The position numbers were made by a program, and so were the translations under genes. The notes below the pieces were generated by a model. The model was not told the DNA's origin and made no database searches. It was given only the letters and a program-made list of their open reading frames with translations. This document shows, in pieces, positions 53,631 to 61,610 of a stretch of DNA of 64,000 nt (positions are counted from its first letter, which is position 1; each line of letters opens with the position of its first letter). The stretch is from Xanthomonas sp. GPE 39 (GTDB lineage: Bacteria; Pseudomonadota; Gammaproteobacteria; Xanthomonadales; Xanthomonadaceae). Location: the NCBI RefSeq assembly GCF_000963005.1, contig NZ_JZHZ01000007.1:1525133-1589132 (forward strand), given 5' to 3'.

Positions 53631-55075
53631 CGGTGCCGCATGTCGTCGTGCTGGGTGGCAGTGTCGCCGGACTGACGAGCGCGCTGGCCTTCGCCCGACA
53701 GGGCGCTCGGGTCACCTTGATCGAGCGCGATCCGATTGACCATCCGAACGTTTCGGATCTGCGGCAGGGTGCGTCGCTCAAGGCCTGGTGGCGCAAGGGC
53801 GTGGCGCATGCACGGCATACGCATGCCCTGGCAGCCCTCGGTCGCCAGGTGCTGCGGGAGCGTGCGGCAGACGTCTGGCATGCCTTGCTCGCGGCCGGTG
53901 CTCTTGAGATGCCGTTCGGCGCAACTCTGGACGGGCGGGGACGCATCCCGCGTTGCGAGGATCCCGATCTGTTCGGCCTATCTGTGCGGCGCTCCTTGGT
54001 CGAGGCGGTGTTGCGGCCCATTGTCTGCGCGGAACCGAACGTGCAACTGCGCTCGCAGACAGCGGTCACGGGCCTGATCCTGGACAGGGCCGCAATCCCG
54101 ACGGTGCAGGGTGTACGCACCACCGCTGGCGATGTACTCGGCGACCTGACAATCGACGCATTGGGACGCGGCTCGCCGCTGGCGAAGTGGCTGTATGCGG
54201 CCGGAATGCCGGAGCCGTCGGAGAGCGTCGAGCCATGCGGACTTGCGTACTACACGCGTTGGTATCGTGTGCGTCAGCCGCCTTCGGTGCGGTTGCAGGC
54301 GGGATTGTCTGCAGGCGGATATGCCGCAGCGAGCGGGTGCGTGGTGTGTCCTGCCGACAACGGTTACGCCTCGGTGACGCTGATGGTGCCGCAAGCCGAC
54401 AAGCGTCTGCACGTCTTCGACGATCCTCTGTTGTTCACTGCCGTGGCGCGGGCGCATCCCGGTGTGGCCGACTGGCTGCAACCGACAGTCTGCACGCCGT
54501 TATCCGATGTGCTGCGTTGGCCGGTCTGCGAGAATCGCTTGCATCGCTTCGTGATGGACGGGCGCCCGCTGCTGTTGGGCGCGGTCGCGGTTGGCGATTC
54601 GCTATGCATCACCAATCCGACCTATACCCGTGGGATGTCGCTGGCCATGCGCTATGCGTTTGCGCTCGCCGATCTGGCCGCCTGCGAGGGGGTGCACGAT
54701 CCCGTAAGTTTCGCGCTGCAAGCGGACCGACTGGCGGGACGCTGGGTCAGACCTTGGTACCAGGACAGCGTCGAACAGGACCGTGTGCGCACCGCGTGCT
54801 GGGCCGGGATGCCGCCGTCGCCCCGGTCGGCGGACATCACGCTGCAGGACATCGCCGCGACCGCTCGCCATGACCCCCTGGTCTGGCACGCGCTGGCGCG
54901 CCGCACCGGCATGCTCGATGCACCCGAGGCGATCTTCGCCCGCGAGGACGTCTTGGTCCGCGTCCACGCGCATCGCGCGCAGGACATGCCGTCACCACCG
55001 CAACCGAGTCGAGCGGCGCTGATGCGGCTGATCGCCGACAACCGAATGGCCGACTGCGTCCATCCACCTGCCTGA
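53627..55075 (+). CDS. FAD-dependent monooxygenase/oxidoreductase
   Basis: The 482-aa flavoprotein has the FAD-binding VVLGGSVAGLTSALAFARQG at the N-terminus, a mid-region SVRRSLVEAVLRPIV, and the second FAD motif LLLGAVAVGDSLCITNP with GMSLAMRYAFALADL, as in class A flavin monooxygenases and geranylgeranyl-reductase-like proteins. Halogenase WxWxIP is not seen. It likely hydroxylates or epoxidises an aromatic or indole-derived intermediate. It starts within the stop of the TDO-like gene. A good CTGGAG site and 23 bases separate it from the following aminotransferase-fold gene. Confidence 0.87.
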   Translation: MTVPHVVVLGGSVAGLTSALAFARQGARVTLIERDPIDHPNVSDLRQGASLKAWWRKGVAHARHTHALAALGRQVLRERAADVWHALLAAGALEMPFGATLDGRGRIPRCEDPDLFGLSVRRSLVEAVLRPIVCAEPNVQLRSQTAVTGLILDRAAIPTVQGVRTTAGDVLGDLTIDALGRGSPLAKWLYAAGMPEPSESVEPCGLAYYTRWYRVRQPPSVRLQAGLSAGGYAAASGCVVCPADNGYASVTLMVPQADKRLHVFDDPLLFTAVARAHPGVADWLQPTVCTPLSDVLRWPVCENRLHRFVMDGRPLLLGAVAVGDSLCITNPTYTRGMSLAMRYAFALADLAACEGVHDPVSFALQADRLAGRWVRPWYQDSVEQDRVRTACWAGMPPSPRSADITLQDIAATARHDPLVWHALARRTGMLDAPEAIFAREDVLVRVHAHRAQDMPSPPQPSRAALMRLIADNRMADCVHPPA

Positions 55076-55098
55076 TTTTCTCTTCTCTGGAGCGTTGC

Positions 55099-56367
55099 AT
55101 GCCGCATCCCATCTGGAATACGGACGCCGATCCGCCCCATTTCCGTGATTACTTCGCACTGGATCCCGATGTCCGTTGTCTCAACCACGGCATGCTCGGA
55201 GCGTGCCCACTCCCGGTTCTCCAGCGGCAGGACGCGTTGCGCGCGCGCATCGAGCGTCAACCCGCCGCCTTCGTGTTGCACGAGCTGCCCGCGCTGCTCG
55301 ACGAGGCCCGGCATAGCTTGTGCGATTTGATCGGTGCCGACGCCGAGGACGTGGTCCTATTGCCGAACGTCACGACGGCGTTGAACGCGGTGCTGCGCTC
55401 GCTGGACTTCGCGCCAGGCGATGAAATCCTGACCACCAACCATGCCTATCTGTCCTGTTTGAATCTGCTCGACTACATCGCCAAACGCAGCGGTGCGGTG
55501 ATCGTCGTGGCGATGGTGCGAACACCGGTGGATGGACCGAAGCAGGTGATCGACGCCGTGCTGGAGCGCGTCACTGCGCGGACACGGCTGGCCGTGCTCG
55601 ACCATGTCACCAGCCCGACGGCCATCGTGTTTCCCATTGCCGCGCTGGTGCAACGGCTCGCCGCGCTCGGCGTGGAGACGTTGGTGGATGGCGCCCATGC
55701 TCCGGGCATGCTGCCCATCGATATGCACACGATCGGCGCGGCGTATTACGCAGGCGATTGCCACAAGTGGTTGTGCAGCCCACGTGGCGCTGGTTTCCTG
55801 CATATCCGAGCTGATCGCCAACGCGGTCTGCATCCTCCGGTGATCAGTCGCGGCTACGGCAACACAACGACGCCGCGTCCGCGTCTGCATCTGGAATTCG
55901 ATTGGCTGGGCACCGCCGATCCGACCGCACTACTGTGCCTGCCGACGGCCGTGCAGTTTCTTGCCGGATTACTGCCTGGCGGCCTGTCGGCGCTGTACGC
56001 GCGTAACCGCGCCTTGGCCATCGCGGCGGCGGCGCGTGTTGCCGCAGAGTTGCCGTTGACACGCCTGGCAGCCGATACGATGGTCGGCAGCATGGTCGCA
56101 TTCGACTTGCACGACGCTGATGCCGCGAGGTGCGCGCTGAGTGCAAGCGCATTGCAGGAGCATCTGTACACCACTCATGCCATCGATGTGGCGATCTGCG
56201 CATGGCCGATTCCGGCAAGCCAAGTCGTGCGGATATCCGCGCACATCTACAACACGCTCGATGATTATGCGTCGCTTGCCGATGCCTTGGCATCCAGCAT
56301 GTTGCCGACACCGGCGATGCGGACAGGCCAGCGCCCTGCATACGCGGTAGAAGGCGTCGCGTCATGA
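55099..56367 (+). CDS. Class V PLP-dependent enzyme (CefD/kynureninase fold)
   Basis: The 422-aa class V aminotransferase-fold protein has N-terminal LNHGMLGACP, Asp198 in LVDGAHAPG, and the PLP-binding Lys223 in GDCHKWLCSPRG. It closely follows the isopenicillin-N-epimerase/C-S-lyase branch, which shares its fold with kynureninase and cysteine desulfurase. In this operon a kynureninase-like or epimerase/lyase reaction on a tryptophan-derived amino acid is plausible. The start at 55099 has a clear ribosome site (CTGGAG). Its stop overlaps the SDR start. Confidence 0.88.
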   Translation: MPHPIWNTDADPPHFRDYFALDPDVRCLNHGMLGACPLPVLQRQDALRARIERQPAAFVLHELPALLDEARHSLCDLIGADAEDVVLLPNVTTALNAVLRSLDFAPGDEILTTNHAYLSCLNLLDYIAKRSGAVIVVAMVRTPVDGPKQVIDAVLERVTARTRLAVLDHVTSPTAIVFPIAALVQRLAALGVETLVDGAHAPGMLPIDMHTIGAAYYAGDCHKWLCSPRGAGFLHIRADRQRGLHPPVISRGYGNTTTPRPRLHLEFDWLGTADPTALLCLPTAVQFLAGLLPGGLSALYARNRALAIAAAARVAAELPLTRLAADTMVGSMVAFDLHDADAARCALSASALQEHLYTTHAIDVAICAWPIPASQVVRISAHIYNTLDDYASLADALASSMLPTPAMRTGQRPAYAVEGVAS

Positions 56368-57152
56368 GCTTGGCATTGCAGGACAAGCATGTCTTGATTA
56401 CCGGCGGAGCCGGCGGCATCGGCATCGAGTTGATTCACGCGTTCGCGCAGGTCGCGCACAAGGTGACGTTCACGTATCGCCCGGGAGAAGACAGTCAGCG
56501 TCGGGCTCAGGCCCTGCTCGAGAGCGTCGGTCCGGCCGCCGTGGCCGCGCACGTACTCGATGTCGGTGATCGCGATAGCCACGCCCGCTTCATGCAGACC
56601 TTGCACGATCCGGTGGATATCGTCATCCACAATGCCGGGCTTGGCACCAAGACCGTCGAGCGTGCGGCGGCCACCCACAAGGAACAGGACGAAGCGTTTT
56701 TCCGGGTCAATACGTTAGGGCCGCTTTGGTTGACCGAAGATCTGCTACCGGGAATGCAGAACAGAGGGCATGGCAAAGTGCTGTTCATGAGTTCGGTGGA
56801 TGGTGGGATTACCCATTTCCCACGTTTCCGCGCCGCCGATGGCATGAGCAAGGCGGCTGTGGCGTTCCTGGGCCGGCAGCTCGCCGCCGCTTGTGCCTGC
56901 ACCGGCGTGGATGTGTTCACCGTGTGTCCCGGCGCGACCGATACGCCGATGTTCCAGGCCAGTACCTTGAATGCGCTTTCCGCCGTGCAACGTCAGACAT
57001 TAGAAGCCTCGTTGCCGGGCGGACGCCTGATTCATCCGCGCGAAATCGCCGATCTGTGCCTGTATCTGTGCCGCGACGAAGCCCGCATCCTGCGCGGGGC
57101 CGTCATCGACGCATCGCTTGGCCTGGGCGTGTGCCCAGGCATCATGGACTAA
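56364..57152 (+). CDS. Short-chain dehydrogenase/reductase lacking the catalytic Tyr
   Basis: The 262-aa SDR has the NAD(P)-binding LITGGAGGIGIE (11-22), HNAG at 89-92, a serine pair at 143-144 (FMSSVDGG) and Lys163. The residue at the place of the catalytic Tyr in YxxxK is Asp159 (DGMSK), so the normal reductase chemistry is doubtful. The C-terminal VCPGATDTPMF follows the family. It may be a pseudoenzyme, a dehydratase-like or non-redox catalyst, or use another proton donor. It overlaps the class V gene and is followed 10 bases later by the aminotransferase gene. Confidence 0.88.
   Translation: MSLALQDKHVLITGGAGGIGIELIHAFAQVAHKVTFTYRPGEDSQRRAQALLESVGPAAVAAHVLDVGDRDSHARFMQTLHDPVDIVIHNAGLGTKTVERAAATHKEQDEAFFRVNTLGPLWLTEDLLPGMQNRGHGKVLFMSSVDGGITHFPRFRAADGMSKAAVAFLGRQLAAACACTGVDVFTVCPGATDTPMFQASTLNALSAVQRQTLEASLPGGRLIHPREIADLCLYLCRDEARILRGAVIDASLGLGVCPGIMD
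57121..57140 (+). repeat. Perfect hairpin at the 3' end of the SDR gene
   Basis: GCCTGGGC and GCCCAGGC flank a GTGT loop inside the last codons of the SDR gene, 23 bases before the next ATG. It lacks a U-tract. It could protect upstream mRNA or tune translation of the following aminotransferase. Confidence 0.6.
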
Positions 57153-57162
57153 GGAGCCAGCT

Positions 57163-58266
57163 ATGCCCGTCCCCTCGAACCGCTTCTGGGAACAATGGCT
57201 CACCGCACATCGCGCCAAGCCCGATGCCTGCGTGACCTATTCGTTGTCGCCATCGCCACCGTTGCAACGGTTTCTCGCCGAGCTGGACACGGCGCAGTCG
57301 CTGGACTGGTCCGCCGAGGATTACCAGGGCCTGCCGAAGCTGCGCGAGCGCGTGCTCGAACAGTACGGCTATGCTCCTGCCTGTGGCGTGGAGGATGTGC
57401 TGATCACCGCTGGCGCGCAGGAGGCCAATTATCTAGCGCTAACTCAGTTGCTACAGCGCGGCGATGAGTTCGTCATCGATGCGCCGGGTTGGCAGCAGCC
57501 CTTGGTGCTGGCCGAGCAAATCGGCGCGGTCGCCAAGCGCGTGCAACGCTTCGAATCCAATGGTTGGGCGCTGGACATCGCCCAGCTCGAAGCGCTGGTC
57601 ACGCCGAGGACCAAACTTATCTTCCTGTGCAATCCGAATAATCCCACCGGTCGGGTGGAGGATGCCGCGACGCTTTCGCGCATCATCGCCGCCGCTGACC
57701 GTGTCGGTGCCTATATTCTCTCCGATGAGGTCTACCGTGGCCTGGAGTGGGATGCGCAGCAGACGCCGCGCATCGCCACCCTATACGAGCGTGGTATCAG
57801 TACCGGCAGCGTCTCCAAACTGCTCGGCTTGCAGGGCTTGCGCACTGGCTGGATGGTGACCCGTGATCGCGCTGTGTTGCAGGCGGCCATGGTCTTGCGC
57901 GAGAACACCAGCGAGATCATGAACGTCCTCGGCGAACGGATCGCCGAGATCGCATTGCGTCCGGAACACTTTGCAGATGCGGTCGCACATGCCCGTTCGG
58001 TCGGACGCAAACGTATCGATTTGCTGGATCGTTTCGTCGCCACGCAACCGGCGCTGAGCTGGACGCCGCCGCAGGCGGGATTGCTCGGGCTGGCCCGGTT
58101 GCATCTCCCCGTCGGTGCGGAAGAGTTTTGCCGAAGATTGCTGGCGCCGCCATACAACACCTTCGTGATGTCCGGCGATGCCTATGCGTGTCCCCAGCAT
58201 CTGCGCCTGGGTGCCGGCGGTGCGCGATTAGCACAATTGCTCGCCGCTTCGGCCTCGAGAGGATGA
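57163..58266 (+). CDS. Class I/II PLP-dependent aminotransferase
   Basis: The 367-aa fold-type I aminotransferase has Asn-containing CNPNNPTGR at 156-164, Asp188 and Tyr191 in LSDEVYRG, the PLP Lys219 in GSVSKLLGL, and Arg227 in GLRTGW. This is a complete and probably active enzyme. A strong AAGGAG site at 57151-57156 sets the ATG at 57163. It is the last gene of the operon. Transamination of a kynurenine-type amino acid would give a ring-closed quinoline acid; that is one possible role and is inference. The 180 bases after the stop hold nothing I can identify. Confidence 0.92.
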   Translation: MPVPSNRFWEQWLTAHRAKPDACVTYSLSPSPPLQRFLAELDTAQSLDWSAEDYQGLPKLRERVLEQYGYAPACGVEDVLITAGAQEANYLALTQLLQRGDEFVIDAPGWQQPLVLAEQIGAVAKRVQRFESNGWALDIAQLEALVTPRTKLIFLCNPNNPTGRVEDAATLSRIIAAADRVGAYILSDEVYRGLEWDAQQTPRIATLYERGISTGSVSKLLGLQGLRTGWMVTRDRAVLQAAMVLRENTSEIMNVLGERIAEIALRPEHFADAVAHARSVGRKRIDLLDRFVATQPALSWTPPQAGLLGLARLHLPVGAEEFCRRLLAPPYNTFVMSGDAYACPQHLRLGAGGARLAQLLAASASRG

Positions 58267-58445
58267 TGCCGGTGTGCGGGGGGCGTCTGCTCCCGACCTA
58301 CTGTGGCGACAGCAGGCCACAAGATGTGTCGCGTCGGCCCTTGCCAACGCGCAGTGACGGCAAAGAGTCGCCAACACAACCATGGCGACTCCTGCGTGCT
58401 CTCCGCGCCGATCCGATATCGCATCGCGAGGTTTTTCTAGCCACT

Positions 58446-58565
58446 CTAAGCTGCGTCACGATCCGGCGTGGGTGATCGTTGCGCCGAGTTCCGACGATGG
58501 TGCGCTGCGATCACCGAGGCATCGCAGCAGCCGCATCGGCAGCCACGACTCATGAGGTGTTTCAT
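58446..58565 (-). CDS. Candidate coupled small peptide (39 aa, Cys-rich)
   Basis: An ATG (58565-58563) overlaps the nucleotidyltransferase stop by four bases (ATGA), the same coupling used by most genes here. It opens a 40-codon frame ending at 58446. The peptide begins MKHLMSRGCRCGCC with four Cys in eight residues, then a His/Arg-rich tail ending in acidic residues. No homologue is known to me and short frames are common in GC-rich DNA, so this may be chance. Confidence 0.25.
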   Translation of the reverse strand: MKHLMSRGCRCGCCDASVIAAHHRRNSAQRSPTPDRDAA

Positions 58566-59851
58566 GATGCGTTCGGCGCATATCCTTGCAGTGCATTGCG
58601 TACCACGTACAGGGTATCCATGCGCGGCACCGGGCGTAGCAACCGCTGCAACACCCGGTGCACGTGCGGCAAATGCACCCATGTTTGGCCCTGCAGCCAG
58701 AGTTGGGTGCGGATCATCTCGGCACGCTCCTGCTGGCTTTCCAGTGATGGTTGCAGTCGCTGACGCAGATAGCGCAGCGCCGCACCGCACGAGCGCGACC
58801 AGGCGATTCCCGGCAATGTCGGCAGCCACAAGTGCGAACACGACGCTGCCGTCAAGTCCAGTAACGTTGTCTGCAGGCGGAGTAGTGGTGGGCACTGCGC
58901 ACGCAATTGCACGAGCACCGTTGCAGGGATGGCGGCACGGTAATAGCGCAGCATCAGGCTGATTGGTGGCCATGCCCACCAGGCACCAGCGTCATCGTGC
59001 GCATTGCACAGCATCTCCCAATCGCTGGCACGCATGCGCGTTGCAAGCAAGGCGATGTCGTGCAGGTGCATCAGTCGCAGGCTGCGGTTGCAGATTCCAC
59101 CGGCCGCATGCAGTAGCAGGTGACTCATCAATGCGCCGTTGCTGGGGTAGGGGTGTAGTCCGGCGGCCTCGTTGCCAGGGAAGATCCGTGAGCTGATCTC
59201 CACCGTCTCCAGCGGCAGGCGCTCCTGGATGCGCACATGCAGTTCGATGTTGATCGGGGTATCGCGATGTTCGCCCAGCTGGTGCGTTGCCTGTACCTGC
59301 GCGGGACGGAAGGTTTGGTGTTTCCATAGAGCGCACTCTGCGACGTAGCCCAATGCGCTCAATAGCGTGGCGGTCCGCTGCGCATCTTGCTCGCGGACCA
59401 GCAGGTCGATGTCGGCCATGGGGCGGTCGCCAGGCCGATACAGACCTTGCGCATGCAGTGCCGCACCTTTCAGCGGCACGATGGCGATACCGGCGGTCTG
59501 CGCCAGCGCATCGATGCGTTCGAGCAATGCGGCGATACGCTGATAGCGCGCGGCGACGTGGTCGCGCTGTGCGGTCAGGAACTCCTGCCAGTCGCACCGT
59601 GGCCATTGCGAGCGCTGGCTGAGCAACGGTGCCACGCCATGCGCGACCGCCGCCGCCGCCGCCAGTTGCCACTGCAATGGGTCCCATGTTGGCGACGCAG
59701 TCCCCGGCTGCGCCAGTTCGCGCGCCAGCGTTTCGGTGCTCAGGCGCAGGCCGCGACCGATCCGTTTGAGTCCAGGCAACGTGGCTTCGAGTGGCGAGGG
59801 GTGCGGCGTGGCCGTGGCGGTCGCAACTGGCGCGGAAGGCTGTGGCGTCAT
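58562..59851 (-). CDS. Nucleotidyltransferase-family protein (NTP_transf_5-like)
   Basis: The 429-aa protein belongs to the large nucleotidyltransferase family (PF14907 by memory) often found in RiPP and exosortase/polysaccharide loci. The motif PLKGAALHAQGLY followed by Asp147-x-Asp149 (MADIDLLV) is the expected metal-binding site. Downstream there is a helical region with several His residues (LMSHLLLHAAGGICNRS, LMHLHDIALL). A long Ala/Thr/Pro N-terminus of about 20 residues is probably flexible. Its ATG overlaps the radical SAM stop. In paired systems such enzymes modify a peptide or small molecule with a nucleotide or sugar. The substrate here is unknown. Confidence 0.85.
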   Translation of the reverse strand: MTPQPSAPVATATATPHPSPLEATLPGLKRIGRGLRLSTETLARELAQPGTASPTWDPLQWQLAAAAAVAHGVAPLLSQRSQWPRCDWQEFLTAQRDHVAARYQRIAALLERIDALAQTAGIAIVPLKGAALHAQGLYRPGDRPMADIDLLVREQDAQRTATLLSALGYVAECALWKHQTFRPAQVQATHQLGEHRDTPINIELHVRIQERLPLETVEISSRIFPGNEAAGLHPYPSNGALMSHLLLHAAGGICNRSLRLMHLHDIALLATRMRASDWEMLCNAHDDAGAWWAWPPISLMLRYYRAAIPATVLVQLRAQCPPLLRLQTTLLDLTAASCSHLWLPTLPGIAWSRSCGAALRYLRQRLQPSLESQQERAEMIRTQLWLQGQTWVHLPHVHRVLQRLLRPVPRMDTLYVVRNALQGYAPNAS

Positions 59852-61350
59852 GAACGTTGCACCAGCGCAATGCGCCGTGCGGAACTGCCAGTACCGGCGA
59901 GTACCGATGCCGGCAATGCGGCGTCGGTGCGGTGCAGAATCTCGCTGGAGATCAGTTTGTCCCAGTCGGTGTCCAATAACGCAACGTCCTGCGCCTGCTT
60001 GGAGCCATCGGCTGTGTCGCGTTGTAGATCCACTTGCCTGTGCAGTAGATCGCGTACTCGACGGTAGAAGTCCGAGTCGTAAGCGCCATGGAACATCATC
60101 GCCAGATCGTCGCTGTCTTGCCAATGTGTCTTGCGTCCGAGTTGGTTTTTCACCTGCTGGTAGAACACGGTGCCGGGCAGGGGATAGGACACGCTGACGC
60201 CGATGTCGTCCGGACGTGCCTGCGCCAGCAATCGACGGGTGGCGAGGATGTCTTCCAATTGTTCGTCCAGATAGCCCAGTTGCAGGAAGAAACCAACGCG
60301 AATGCCCTGCGCGCCCAGGCGCTGACGTGCGGCGATCACTCCGGCCACGTGCGTTCCTTTGGTCATCTTGTCCAGGATGCGCTGACTGCCGCTTTCCGCA
60401 CCGATCCAGGCTTCCACGCAGCCGGCGCGAGCCAGTGCTGCGGCCATGCGCTCGCTCCCCAGGTCGGCACGGGTCTGGATGGTGAAGGGGATCGAGCCTT
60501 CGGCAGCAGCCAATGCTTCGGCAAAGGCTTCCACCCATTCGACATGGAAGCCGAAGATGTCGTCGGCCATCCAGATGTGGTCCGGTGCGAAGTTGCGCTT
60601 GAGATGAATCATTTCCGCTGCGACATCTTGCGCATCGCGGCGCTTGTAGTGGTTCCCCCAGATCGGCTTGGCGCACCAGTTGCAATGGAACAGGCAACCG
60701 CGCGAAGCGGCCATGTTCAAACTGAAATAACCGTGCCGTTCTTGCCACAAGCGTCGGTAGCGCTCGATGTCCACCAAGTCCCATGCGGCCATGGTGGACA
60801 GGCGCGGGTCTGGCGGCCGCGTACCGATCTGCGCGCGTCGCAGTTGCGGCGATGCCGCGCTGGCGACATCGGCCACGTTGGCCACCCAGTCGGTGGGGGC
60901 GATGTGCGGGGTCTGTTGCAATCGCGCGACAAGATCCAGTAACGCGGCGATGCCTTCGCCGATCAGCACGGCATCCGCACCGGCGGCGAGGAACGCCTCG
61001 GGATGATCGGACGCATCGGATCCGGCGACGATCACGCGGCTGCCGTTGGCGCGTGCCTGCGCAATCATCTGACAGGCGGCTTCACGCATCCGGCTCAGAC
61101 ACATTTTGGTGAGGAAATTGAAGTTGTCCTCATAGAGCACCACTAGGTCCGGCTGTTGTCCGCGCAGCGCGTCCGCATAGTCCTGCACACCCTCGGCCAG
61201 CATCGCGTCAAACAGCGTCACCTGATGCCCATGCTGGCGCAGCAGCGACGCCACCTGCAACGTGGCCAGTGGCGGATACGGCTTGCCACGCTCCCATTGC
61301 TTGGGGTCGTAACGCAAAAAATACGAATGGCTGACCTGGATTTTGAGCAT
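59848..61350 (-). CDS. Radical SAM protein with B12-binding-type N-terminal domain
   Basis: The 500-aa protein has an N-terminal Rossmann-like domain (about 1-145, HGHQVTLFDAML, DLVVLYEDNFN, GSRVIVAGSDAS), as in cobalamin-binding radical SAM enzymes. The radical SAM core carries the [4Fe-4S] motif Cys219-x3-Cys223-x2-Cys226 (GCLFHCNWC), and GAESGSQRILDKM in the later barrel. The DxHxxG cobalamin motif is not present, as is common in this class. Such enzymes methylate unactivated carbons or make other C-C bonds. The ATG at 61350 is preferred over the long open frame upstream. It is divergent from the kinase gene, with a 260-base intergenic region. Confidence 0.9.
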   Translation of the reverse strand: MLKIQVSHSYFLRYDPKQWERGKPYPPLATLQVASLLRQHGHQVTLFDAMLAEGVQDYADALRGQQPDLVVLYEDNFNFLTKMCLSRMREAACQMIAQARANGSRVIVAGSDASDHPEAFLAAGADAVLIGEGIAALLDLVARLQQTPHIAPTDWVANVADVASAASPQLRRAQIGTRPPDPRLSTMAAWDLVDIERYRRLWQERHGYFSLNMAASRGCLFHCNWCAKPIWGNHYKRRDAQDVAAEMIHLKRNFAPDHIWMADDIFGFHVEWVEAFAEALAAAEGSIPFTIQTRADLGSERMAAALARAGCVEAWIGAESGSQRILDKMTKGTHVAGVIAARQRLGAQGIRVGFFLQLGYLDEQLEDILATRRLLAQARPDDIGVSVSYPLPGTVFYQQVKNQLGRKTHWQDSDDLAMMFHGAYDSDFYRRVRDLLHRQVDLQRDTADGSKQAQDVALLDTDWDKLISSEILHRTDAALPASVLAGTGSSARRIALVQRS

Positions 61351-61610
61351 CGGTGAAAGATCTCGTTCGGCGACAGCGTGCAAGCGGCGCATGCAGCAAT
61401 GACTGCGCAAAGGTGGTTGTGGCGGTAAGTGCCACCCATGCGGCGTTTGGTTGTGCGCCGTTTGCGGCGACCTTGTCGTCGGATGTGTCCGCAGCGCGGC
61501 ATGCAACCTTTGTGCGCTGCGCATGCACCAACGCAACATTCAGCTCAAAACGAAGTTCTCCAATGCAGCGATCCACTGCGCGCAGTCAGTGCGTTGACGG
61601 CACCGAGGCG
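61351..61610. promoter_or_regulatory. Divergent intergenic region between radical SAM and kinase genes
   Basis: Both genes read away from this 260-base region, which must contain their promoters. I see no clear -35/-10 pair by eye. The kinase frame stays open across the region but the encoded sequence does not resemble the family. Confidence 0.4.

Noticed and set aside
61353..61610. N-terminal extension of the HprK-like protein
   Set aside because: The frame is open but encodes Ala/Ser/Cys-rich sequence unlike any kinase, and would remove the divergent promoter region.
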